Source: Prevotellaceae bacterium
GTDB taxonomy: Bacteria > Bacteroidota > Bacteroidia > Bacteroidales > Bacteroidaceae
NCBI GenBank assembly: GCA_030531085.1
Contig: JAUNOM010000001.1
Span: 124,001-188,000, forward strand
Length of the DNA: 64,000 nucleotides
Direction: 5' to 3'
Positions 27,478 through 35,641 of the stretch are shown here, one piece after another (positions within the stretch are counted from its first letter, which is position 1; every line of letters begins with the position of its first letter). The position numbers were made by a program, and so were the translations under genes. Under the pieces are notes generated by a model that was given only the letters and a program-made list of their open reading frames with translations, made no database searches and was not told the DNA's origin.

Positions 27478-30400
27478 TATCCTCTGCCGTCTCCATGTAT
27501 ATATAATGTGGAGAGCACCGTCCTTTCCCTGTATGATAGAGGGATAGGAGTACTGGCTTATCGGTGAGTCCTCAAGCGTAAGGAGATGATGCCATACTGT
27601 ACCGTCGGCCGATACGGCGAGGGACAGTGGCGTTCTGGGGCCTTTGCCCGTGCCGGGCAGGGTGCCGAAGTCATTGTACACCATTACGAATCTTACGCCT
27701 TTTAATGTCTTTCCGTTAACCTTTACACTGACAGGTCTCTTTAATGTCACTGCGTCTATGCCCGACTGGTTGTTGGGTATGTCCAGAAGTGCGGTCTCAC
27801 CCCATGTCTTTCCGTTGTCAAAGCTCCAGCAGGTAGCGACCTTTCCGCGTGTGTTGTCGCTGCCATCACGCTGTGCTTTGGTGGGACGTGTGCGTGCCAC
27901 CGCCTGCAGTGCGCCGTTGTCATGGCGCAGTATGGCCGGCTGTATGCAGAGTATGTCCTTATTGTTCTGCGGTATCTGCTTGGACCACTGCCCTGTCGCT
28001 ATGTCATACGTCTCGAAGTGTATTTTCCAGCCATCGTCTTCTGTTGACGACGGGCATATCAGTTTGCCGTCAATCAGTTCCGGCTTGTTCTTTATAGGGC
28101 CGAGAAAGCCCTCTGGTAACGGCTCCTTATCGCTCCATGTACGCCCTCCGTCAGTGGATTTGCACAGCCATCCCGTCCAGTCCTTGACGTTTTTCCCTAT
28201 CTTGAAGAACAGCCACACTTCGTTATTAGGCATCTGTACGACCACGGGGTTCCAGCAAGCCTTGCGCAGTTCTGCGTTGTCTGCTATCCCTTTGTGGTTA
28301 AGGGCGTCCTCCCAGCTCATCTTTATCTTCCCTTTTGCCGTGTTCCAGTCCATGTTGTGCCTTATGCAGGGACCGAATTCCGCCTTTACGCAGGTACTGT
28401 CCATGCCGGCAATTCTGGCATATTCGGAGTTCCTTTCAAAGACTCCGTCGGCCGCCAGTACAGGTTCGCTCCATTGGTCGGCCCCCTTTTCCTTGCGTTG
28501 TGTATAGATACACACATCCGGCACACGCTCCTTGGTGCCGCCGAAGTATGTGGCGAGCAGAGTACCGTCATTAAGTTCCGCTATGCTTGCAGAGTGAGTC
28601 TCGGGATATATGGACTGGTCGTATATGAATTCGTCTTCAGTTACCATGCCGTTGTATTTGGCATCCAAGGGCATGGAGGTGTTGATACGGGTGGTACCTT
28701 CCTTTATCTCTCTCACAGTTCCATCGGGCAGGTGGCATTCGGCTGTAACACCTCGGGGCAGGGTGATGGTCCATGACAGTCTCTCAAGGTCTTTCTTCCA
28801 GTGTGATATGACAGTGCCTTGCGGCGTTCTGTATGTGGCGCGTATGCTGTCAAGGTCCTGTATGGAGAAGTCCGGCCTCATGTCCAGATGCCGGTAGCCT
28901 GCGCTTCCGTTGGCATTCTTTATGCCTGCCAGGTCTTGGAAGCACCATGTGAGCAGGTCACCCAGCAGCATCACATGGTTGCCGGAGTTCATTGCGGGGT
29001 TGGCTGTGTCGCCATTCCACAGCTCCCATATAGTGGTGGCTCCGTTTTTGGTCATGTATCCCCATGAGGGGTATGTGGTGTTTGTGGCTATTAGGTATGC
29101 AATGTCACCGTAACCGTTGGCGGTAAGCGTTCTTAACAGATGTGATATGCCTATCACTCCGCAGGCTACATGGCCGCCATTGTCCACAATTATGTTCCTT
29201 ACCACATTGTCTGCAACGTCCTTGCGGCAGTCGTCCGGAACAATGCCGAATGCCAATGGCAGTATGTTTGCAGTGGCCGTGTTGTTGCCGTAATACACAC
29301 TGTCAGGGTAAAGAGGGTGTCCCGGTTGTGGAGATGTGCCGCGCTTGATGTGCAGGAACTTTTTGTTGAACGCCTCTGTCATGTTCCTTGCCTGTGTCTC
29401 ATAATGGATTGCGTCGTCATTAAGTCCTAACAGGCTGGCAAACCGCTGCATTGTCTTCATTATGTGTATCATGTATGCAGTGGACAGCAGCGCCCCGTCA
29501 GTCTTACGTGTCGGATCTTGGGAGTGTATCAGTTCCGGTTTCTCCGGCGGCATACACCAGTCACCGTATTTGTCCTTTGTTATTATACCGTCCTTGGAAT
29601 AGGATGCTGTGATATGGCTTATCCATTTCTTTATGTAAGGATAGCTGTTGCGGATGGCCTCATCGTTTCCGAACTGCTGGTACAGCATATCGCAGGTGAA
29701 AGGCAGTGCCGCTGGCCATGTGACATTGTCGGTGTAGTAGTTCCAGAATGCCGGGGCCACGTCAGGTATAGCCCCGTCCTGTCTTTGCGCATCGCATATA
29801 TCGCGCATCCAACTCGTGTACAGTCTGTTGTTGTCAAACAGATAGCTCTCTCCAAGTGAGCCTGCCGTGCGGTCTCCGAGCCATGGCTGTCTCTCGTTAC
29901 GTTGCGGACAATCCACGGGAAAGCCCTTGTAGTTGTCTATTATTCCCCACCAGGCGTTGCGCACAATGGTGTTCAGCGTCTTGTTGCTTGATGTGAATGT
30001 GCCTATGGTCTCTACATTATTGGCCACGAGATAAGGTGTTATGTCCGCGGCACAGATATCCTGCATACCCGTTATCCGTACATAACGGAAGCCGTGGTAC
30101 ACAAAGGTGGGCTGCCACTGGCGGCCTTCCTTGCCCTCATTGCCGTTGCAAACATACACGTCCTCGGTCTCCGCATCGCGCAGGTTGGCGGTGTATAGGG
30201 TGGAGTCAGCGTTAAGTCGCTCCGCATACTTTATGCGTATGGTGTCCCCTTTGTTTCCCCTTATGCGCAGACTCACCCATCCTGCGATGTTCTGGCCCAT
30301 GTCGAAGATGCCGTCTTTAAGGTGTTTCACGCCAACAGTTCCCTGTATGCTGTCCAATGGCGTTGCCGTCTGCCCCTCCGTGGTCTGCGGATACAATGCT

Positions 30401-31092
30401 CCAGTGGGCAATTCAGCCAGTTCCGCCCATTGCCATGCGGAGTCATCATATCCGGATTTGTCCCACGCCGTCATCTCCTTGCGTGCGTCATACGTCTCTC
30501 CGTCATACTCATTGTTGTGGCGTATCGGTCCGTTGGCGGTGGCTTTCCAGTCCTTGTCGGACTTAAACCGCTGCTGTGTGCCGTCTGTATACTCCACTAT
30601 TACATCCATTCTGCATTTTGGAAAACCGAGGAAAGGGCACTTGTAATGCTTTAGATAGCGCATTGGCACGGTGCGTCCGTTGCCGAGAATGACACCGATA
30701 CAGATCACACTGTCGCCTTCCATGGCGCTGGTAATGTCGTGTATGGTATAGTATATGGACTTGCGGAAGTCCGTCTGCTGTGGTGTCAGCACCTCTGTTC
30801 CTATCCTTTTGCCGTTGATGTGCAGCTCATAGTAGCCCATGGTGGCGATATATGCCCTTGCTCTCTTTATGCTCTTGTGCTGTAGCCTGTATTCCTTGCG
30901 CAGGTATCTGGCGTTGACTCTCGTCTTGTTCGTCATGTCCTCTCCTGGCAACAGGCGGTCTATGCCTATCCATCGCCCTCTCCATTGCGCCTCCGGCAGC
31001 ACACTTTCGGGATTTAAAGGGGTTACTGTGTGCTGTGCCTCTGCCATAATACAGCACAATGCGGTCAGTAATGTCAGTATTACGTGTTTCAT
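27454..31092 (-). CDS. GH78-type alpha-L-rhamnosidase fused to a sialidase-like (BNR) propeller
   Basis: A secreted protein of 1212 residues with a signal peptide (MKHVILTLLTALCCIMAEAQ). Residues ~30-800 match the alpha-L-rhamnosidase layout: an N-terminal beta domain with YELHINGKRIG, then the (alpha/alpha)6 barrel with FPVDCPQRNERQPWLGDR, a family hallmark with catalytic acids. From about residue 840, TEDEFIYDQSIYPETHSASI begins a second domain with Asp-box-like repeats (STDGGRTWSDKEPL, SFDNGKTWGET), as in sialidase-type six-bladed propellers. True sialidase specificity is unlikely to be readable here; the family also holds enzymes acting on other glycans. The nearby PL26-like lyase suggests rhamnogalacturonan as substrate. 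Confidence 0.88.
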   Translation of the reverse strand: MKHVILTLLTALCCIMAEAQHTVTPLNPESVLPEAQWRGRWIGIDRLLPGEDMTNKTRVNARYLRKEYRLQHKSIKRARAYIATMGYYELHINGKRIGTEVLTPQQTDFRKSIYYTIHDITSAMEGDSVICIGVILGNGRTVPMRYLKHYKCPFLGFPKCRMDVIVEYTDGTQQRFKSDKDWKATANGPIRHNNEYDGETYDARKEMTAWDKSGYDDSAWQWAELAELPTGALYPQTTEGQTATPLDSIQGTVGVKHLKDGIFDMGQNIAGWVSLRIRGNKGDTIRIKYAERLNADSTLYTANLRDAETEDVYVCNGNEGKEGRQWQPTFVYHGFRYVRITGMQDICAADITPYLVANNVETIGTFTSSNKTLNTIVRNAWWGIIDNYKGFPVDCPQRNERQPWLGDRTAGSLGESYLFDNNRLYTSWMRDICDAQRQDGAIPDVAPAFWNYYTDNVTWPAALPFTCDMLYQQFGNDEAIRNSYPYIKKWISHITASYSKDGIITKDKYGDWCMPPEKPELIHSQDPTRKTDGALLSTAYMIHIMKTMQRFASLLGLNDDAIHYETQARNMTEAFNKKFLHIKRGTSPQPGHPLYPDSVYYGNNTATANILPLAFGIVPDDCRKDVADNVVRNIIVDNGGHVACGVIGISHLLRTLTANGYGDIAYLIATNTTYPSWGYMTKNGATTIWELWNGDTANPAMNSGNHVMLLGDLLTWCFQDLAGIKNANGSAGYRHLDMRPDFSIQDLDSIRATYRTPQGTVISHWKKDLERLSWTITLPRGVTAECHLPDGTVREIKEGTTRINTSMPLDAKYNGMVTEDEFIYDQSIYPETHSASIAELNDGTLLATYFGGTKERVPDVCIYTQRKEKGADQWSEPVLAADGVFERNSEYARIAGMDSTCVKAEFGPCIRHNMDWNTAKGKIKMSWEDALNHKGIADNAELRKACWNPVVVQMPNNEVWLFFKIGKNVKDWTGWLCKSTDGGRTWSDKEPLPEGFLGPIKNKPELIDGKLICPSSTEDDGWKIHFETYDIATGQWSKQIPQNNKDILCIQPAILRHDNGALQAVARTRPTKAQRDGSDNTRGKVATCWSFDNGKTWGETALLDIPNNQSGIDAVTLKRPVSVKVNGKTLKGVRFVMVYNDFGTLPGTGKGPRTPLSLAVSADGTVWHHLLTLEDSPISQYSYPSIIQGKDGALHIIYTWRRQRIAYKKYVL

Positions 31093-31264
31093 TGTTTATG
31101 CGTTAGTCGGTTATTAGCTTTCAGACTGCAAATATACTCAATTATAATGAAATAACGTACTATAACGGATAGGAAATGTATTGCCGCGGCGTATTTTTCT
31201 ATTTGAAATTGTATTTTAATGGTATACGGTTCTCATAAAGAGTTGTTTTTAATAGATTATAAGA

Positions 31265-31294
31265 ACAGGAGCGCACCGATTGATGCGCTCCTGT
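31265..31294 (-). terminator. Terminator of the NTF2-like gene pair
   Basis: acaggagcgca (31265-31275) pairs perfectly with tgcgctcctgt (31284-31294); on the minus strand the stem is followed by TCTTAT. The gap 31093-31309 otherwise holds only a weak TATATTTG box (31136-31129) for the rhamnosidase gene. Confidence 0.75.
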
Positions 31295-31309
31295 AAGTGT
31301 TAAATATCA

Positions 31310-31660
31310 TTATTGGTGGAAAATCTTTGAGACAATCTGCCATTTCCCGTCTATTTTTACAAGCGAATGGAAATCGGTGAAGCCCATACCGTGCCAGTTT
31401 TCCAGTATTACACGTACCGTAGCGGCTGTTCCTATCACTTGCATGACATCCACCTCTGCTTTCGTCTCGGCTGCTGCTCCGAGCTGTTCAATGGCATCGT
31501 ACAGCGCATTTATGCTTCCGGCACATAGGTTTCCGTTCAGATACCCGTACATGACAGCATCTTTATGAAACGCTTTCCTCGTTAGTTCCACATCACCTGT
31601 CATGCAGCCATTGACATATTGCATGACAACATCCTTGATATCTTGATAATTCTCAATCAT
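31310..31660 (-). CDS. NTF2/SnoaL-like small protein (second of a pair)
   Basis: A 116-residue protein with the cone-shaped NTF2-like pattern: an N-terminal helix, DAVMYGYLNGNLCAGSI, and a C-terminal sheet VRVILENWHGMGFTDFHSL with KIDGKWQIVSKIFHQ. Members bind or turn over small ligands, often unknown. It is paralogous to the gene 30 bases upstream and is cotranscribed with it from the promoter at 32108-32138. Confidence 0.8.
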   Translation of the reverse strand: MIENYQDIKDVVMQYVNGCMTGDVELTRKAFHKDAVMYGYLNGNLCAGSINALYDAIEQLGAAAETKAEVDVMQVIGTAATVRVILENWHGMGFTDFHSLVKIDGKWQIVSKIFHQ

Positions 31661-31690
31661 TGTCTTGTCCTTTTTATTATTGTATAATCT

Positions 31691-32074
31691 TTATTTATTG
31701 ATTGTATCCGAGTTCTGGTTGTATACTTTGGCGACGCATTTCCATTCATCATTGAACTTCAGTAGAAGCAGATAGTCGGTAAAGTCAATGTGACCTCCCC
31801 AGCCTTCCTCCAATACACGGACTACAGCGAGTGTCTCTTCAACCGTTATCACATCCACCCGTGCCTTGAATGTGTCACCGCCGCTGACGGTATCCACATT
31901 ATTATAGAACTGTTTTATGGAGCCGCGTTCCGCTTTACCGTCCAGAAAACCGAACAATACTGCATCATCTGTAAATAGCTCACGGGCATATTGGCTGTTA
32001 CCTTCTGCCACACTTCTCACAAACTTCATGGCAGCCTCCTGCACTGCCTCATACTCTTTTATTGAATCACGCAT
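31691..32074 (-). CDS. NTF2/SnoaL-like small protein (first of a pair)
   Basis: A 127-residue paralogue of the following gene, aligning at DDAVLFGFLDGKAERGSI, VRVLEEGWGGHIDFTDYL and KFNDEWKCVAKVYNQ. No signal peptide is present, so it is cytoplasmic. It is divergent from an HxlR regulator, with about 160 bases between the starts. HxlR proteins often sense reactive electrophiles or quinones and control adjacent detoxifying genes, which would suit this pair, but that is inference. Confidence 0.8.
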   Translation of the reverse strand: MRDSIKEYEAVQEAAMKFVRSVAEGNSQYARELFTDDAVLFGFLDGKAERGSIKQFYNNVDTVSGGDTFKARVDVITVEETLAVVRVLEEGWGGHIDFTDYLLLLKFNDEWKCVAKVYNQNSDTINK

Positions 32075-32107
32075 AATTATTAAAATGTTTTGTTTCTAAA
32101 TCGACTG

Positions 32108-32138
32108 CAAAGTTACAGCATATTCCCTGTATATACAA
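32108..32138 (-). promoter_or_regulatory. Bacteroidetes-type promoter of the NTF2-like pair
   Basis: On the minus strand TTG (32138-32136), exactly 20 bases, then TAACTTTG (32115-32108), with transcription starting near 32101. Confidence 0.8.
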
Positions 32139-32203
32139 GTACCGAAAAATTATTCATATACAGAATTTTTCTTCAGTATGCACTGTTTTTAACAATTTAT
32201 AGT

Positions 32204-32211
32204 TACCTTTG
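32204..32211 (+). promoter_or_regulatory. -7 box of the HxlR regulator gene
   Basis: TACCTTTG, 25 bases before the ATG at 32236. It faces away from the NTF2-pair promoter about 70 bases away, so one bound regulator could control both. Confidence 0.6.
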
Positions 32212-32235
32212 CAGTGCATTAAATATACAATGATT

Positions 32236-32589
32236 ATGTACGAAAGGAAAATTCCCATAGATTTAGGTTGTCCGTTACGGCTGACAATGAGTTTGATAGA
32301 TTCCAAATGGAAGTCTTGTATCCTGGACGAATTGCGTGATACTTCCATGCGGCCAAGCGAAATCCATAAGGTTTTGCCTGAAGCCACGCCACGGGTACTT
32401 GACCTTCAGTTGAAGGAACTGGTGGAAGACGGGCTGGTGGATAAGACTATCTATCCCGAACTGCCGCCACGCTCAGAGTATTTTATAACAGATCTTGGCC
32501 GTTCTCTGCTTCCTATTCTTGATGCAATGATTGAATGGGGAGAGAAAAACAGACAGTTGTTTGAAAGAAAATACGGTATGCCTCAATGA
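32236..32589 (+). CDS. HxlR-family winged-helix regulator
   Basis: A 117-residue regulator with the family pattern CPLRLTMSLIDSKWKSCILDEL, the recognition region TPRVLDLQLKELVEDGLV and the wing YPELPPRSEYFITDLGRSL. The frame extends upstream to a TTG at 32209, but that lies on the -7 box; ATG 32236 (MYERKIPID) or 32230 is the likely start. It retains the Cys before PLR, which is the redox/electrophile-sensing residue in several family members. Confidence 0.88.
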   Translation: MYERKIPIDLGCPLRLTMSLIDSKWKSCILDELRDTSMRPSEIHKVLPEATPRVLDLQLKELVEDGLVDKTIYPELPPRSEYFITDLGRSLLPILDAMIEWGEKNRQLFERKYGMPQ

Positions 32590-32639
32590 ACGGTATGCAA
32601 AATAATAATAAACTTTATATGATAGCGCATTATAATCTT

Positions 32640-35582
32640 ATGAATAGGTATCTTTTTTTATTCTGTATGCTCCTGTCCATGTATGGAACGGCGTGTGCCG
32701 GTGACTGGTATGTTGAGGCGGAAGGTGATGGCAGGGTGACATGGAGCGCGGACTCTGTGGCCGACATTCATGCACCTGGCGGACTGACCCTGTGGAACAA
32801 GCGCCAGATGAGCGGCAATGTAGTGATAGAGTATGAGGCGCGTATAGTCAGTGACGGGCGTATATCAGACCTTAACAGCTTCTGGATGGCGTCAGACCCA
32901 ATGGCGAAGGATGTCTTTGTAAATGCCAAAAGACGTGGCGGACGCTTTGTGGATACATATACCATGAGCCTTTATTATGTAGGATACGGAGGCAATCATA
33001 ATTCCACCACACGTTTCCGCCGCTACGATGGCGACGCCCGTGGAGTCACGGACGCCAAGTTCCGGCCCTCCATATTGCGTGAATACACTGACACCGCCCA
33101 TCTGTTGCGTGGCGATCACTGGTACAAGGTCAGGCTGGAGGCTGTTGACGGCCGTGTGAGATATATCATAGACGGCGAGTGCCTTGTTGATTATGTGGAC
33201 CCGAAGCCTCTTGTTAAAGGGTATTTCGGTTTCCGTACCACTCTGGCTCATGCCCAGTTGCGCGGATTCTCATACCGTTGCTCCAATCCCGATGCCGCTC
33301 CGATAGAGCTGCGGAATGTCTTTAGCGGCTCACGTCTGTCAGATGCCCCCATCACTTGTGGCGTGCCATTCTCGCAGGGTGAGCTGCCTGCCGCGGCATC
33401 ACTGACACTTCAGGCGGACGGAAACAGTGTTCCCGTTGACCAATGGACGCTCGCCTCGTGGCCCGACGGTTCTGTGAAGTGGAAAGCCATAGCGGCAGTG
33501 GTGCCATACGGTACCAATAGGCTGTCATTGCACAAGGGTACGGGAAAGAACAGACGCTTGTCCGGCGGCGGATCATTCCCAGTCTTGTTCCATTCAGACA
33601 ATGGTGACCTCTTTGACAGTGTGGCCGTGGACGGGCGAACGGCCCTTGGCCGGGCATGGTTGGAGCAGAACGGGCGGAGAATGCCTGTCACCTCCATGCG
33701 GTGTGAGCGTAACGGAGATGTGAGACAGTGCTGGTTGGCGCAGGGCAGCAACTTCTCTCTGCGCCTGTACACATATAAAGGCAGCGGAGAGATGAAGATT
33801 GTGCATACGGCCTTTATCGATTCCGTCACCAACGCCGATGGTCTCCGCTCACTGTCATTACGGTGTGAGGTGCCCATGCGTGGTGAGGACTACGAGCGCC
33901 GCGTGCTTTTCCTGATGGATTCCACACGCGTGCAGACCATGGATGTCAAGCCTCTCATCTCGCGCCGCCCCATTCTCCTGTCCGAGGAAGGGCATCCTAA
34001 GGACGAGAAGAGCCGTGACCTCGTGCGGCAGATAGCGGCTTGGGACGGTTTCCGGCTGTCCCAACTTTCGCCTCTCGCCTTTTCTCTGCGCAAACGCGCC
34101 ACCTCCCTGTCCCCGTGGATTGGCACTATAGAGGGAACGAGCTGCCCCGGTGTCATGGCGTTGGGTGACAGGACAGGCAGTGTGGCGTTCCAGCTGACGG
34201 ACTTCTGGCAGTCTTACCCGTCAACGCTGCAGGTTGATGGAGCGCGTTCATGCAATGCCACGGTAAGCCTGCATCTGTGGAGCCCAGAGGCGGAGGCAAT
34301 GCGTTTTGAACACTATGACACCGTTCCGCACGGGCTTAATGCCTCATACGAGGATGTGCAGCCCGGCATGAGCACAGCCTGCGGGATAGCGCGCACATCC
34401 ACGCTTTATATCACCCTTACATCATTGGGAATAGACTCCCTGCGGACACTTTTGCCTTCTGTGGCACAGCATCCACAGTATGTACCCTCTCCCGAATACC
34501 TGCACCGCAAGCGTGCGTTTGGCTTCTGGAGTCTTGACAACGGCACTGCCATCGACACGCTGCTTGACGGCATAAGGGATTTCTATGCGCGGCAGCAGGA
34601 ACTCCATCAGTGGTACGGCTTCTTTAATTACGGTGACGTCATGCACTCTTACGACCCCTCGCGCGGTGAGTGGCGATATGATGTGGGTGGATATGCGTGG
34701 GATAACACCGAACTCTCCACCCCGGCCATGTTCTGGTATATGTTCCTTCGCACAGGTAATGCCACGGCATGGCGGCTTGCTGAGGCTATGAGCAGGCATA
34801 ATGCGGAGGTGGACTGTTATCATAATGGGCCCCATGCCGGTCTCGGCACCCGTCATAATGTGCTGCATTGGGGATGTGGAGCTAAGGAAGCGCGCATCTC
34901 TCAGGCCTTCTGGAACAGGTTTCTCTATTATCTCACGGCGGATGAGCGTATGGGTGACGTAATGCATGAGGTCGTTGACGCTGACCAACTGCTGTACCGC
35001 CTTGACCCGATGCGCCTTGCACAGCCCCGTTCTGATAAATATCCGTGTACAGCCCCGGCCCGTTTGCGTGTGGGACCGGACTGGCTGGCGTACGCCGCCA
35101 ACTGGTTTACGGAGTGGGAGCGTACAGGTGATGCGAGATACCGTGACAAGATACTGGCAGGGATGCGCAGCATTGCGGCCATGCCGCATGGACTGTTCAG
35201 CGGCCCTAAGGCCTTAGGCTATGACCCAGCCACAGGAGTTGTGTCATGGGAGGGGGACAGTGCGGTGCAGAACACTAATCATCTGCTGCCGATTATGGGC
35301 GGTTTCGAGATGATGAACGAGATGATGCTGTCACTCACCACACCCGAGTGGAGCCGTGCATGGCTGCAACACGCAGTGGAATACAAGCATAAGGCGCTTA
35401 CCATTAGCCGCAACCATTTCCGCATACCACGTCTACAGGCATACGCATGGTGGCATACTGGCAGGAGACAATGCCACAGTACAGCATATGAAGACCTGAA
35501 GAGTCCATTCCCAATACGCTATACCAATGATGCGGCCACATTCGCCCTCGATGCTATATTCATGCAGGAGGTATGCAGATAA
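32640..35582 (+). CDS. Secreted PL26-like rhamnogalacturonan exolyase with N-terminal DUF6250-like domain
   Basis: I chose the ATG at 32640 because it begins a signal peptide (MNRYLFLFCMLLSMYGTACA); the frame is open from 32586. Residues ~20-215 form a jelly-roll-like domain (WYVEAEGDGRVTWSADSVAD, YIIDGECLVDYVDPK) like DUF6250. The remainder starts with NVFSGSRLSDAPITCGVPFS and LASWPDGSVKW, typical of the PcRGLX/YetA-like family, and has a helical core with GGYAWDNTELSTP and HNGPHAGLGTRHN. The family removes unsaturated disaccharides from rhamnogalacturonan I ends. It lies close to the rhamnosidase, and no SusC/SusD pair is in the window. Confidence 0.82.
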   Translation: MNRYLFLFCMLLSMYGTACAGDWYVEAEGDGRVTWSADSVADIHAPGGLTLWNKRQMSGNVVIEYEARIVSDGRISDLNSFWMASDPMAKDVFVNAKRRGGRFVDTYTMSLYYVGYGGNHNSTTRFRRYDGDARGVTDAKFRPSILREYTDTAHLLRGDHWYKVRLEAVDGRVRYIIDGECLVDYVDPKPLVKGYFGFRTTLAHAQLRGFSYRCSNPDAAPIELRNVFSGSRLSDAPITCGVPFSQGELPAAASLTLQADGNSVPVDQWTLASWPDGSVKWKAIAAVVPYGTNRLSLHKGTGKNRRLSGGGSFPVLFHSDNGDLFDSVAVDGRTALGRAWLEQNGRRMPVTSMRCERNGDVRQCWLAQGSNFSLRLYTYKGSGEMKIVHTAFIDSVTNADGLRSLSLRCEVPMRGEDYERRVLFLMDSTRVQTMDVKPLISRRPILLSEEGHPKDEKSRDLVRQIAAWDGFRLSQLSPLAFSLRKRATSLSPWIGTIEGTSCPGVMALGDRTGSVAFQLTDFWQSYPSTLQVDGARSCNATVSLHLWSPEAEAMRFEHYDTVPHGLNASYEDVQPGMSTACGIARTSTLYITLTSLGIDSLRTLLPSVAQHPQYVPSPEYLHRKRAFGFWSLDNGTAIDTLLDGIRDFYARQQELHQWYGFFNYGDVMHSYDPSRGEWRYDVGGYAWDNTELSTPAMFWYMFLRTGNATAWRLAEAMSRHNAEVDCYHNGPHAGLGTRHNVLHWGCGAKEARISQAFWNRFLYYLTADERMGDVMHEVVDADQLLYRLDPMRLAQPRSDKYPCTAPARLRVGPDWLAYAANWFTEWERTGDARYRDKILAGMRSIAAMPHGLFSGPKALGYDPATGVVSWEGDSAVQNTNHLLPIMGGFEMMNEMMLSLTTPEWSRAWLQHAVEYKHKALTISRNHFRIPRLQAYAWWHTGRRQCHSTAYEDLKSPFPIRYTNDAATFALDAIFMQEVCR

Positions 35583-35641
35583 GATGAAAAAATGAAAACC
35601 TGAATTTATAAGTTATATTATATCTATTTAATTTATTAATT

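Noticed and set aside
27454-31092. Annotation of the C-terminal propeller as a true sialidase
   Set aside because: Asp-box-like repeats alone do not show sialic acid specificity, and the arginine triad could not be verified by eye.
34422-35189. 255-residue minus-strand open frame
   Set aside because: Antisense to the PL26-like lyase; no family pattern.
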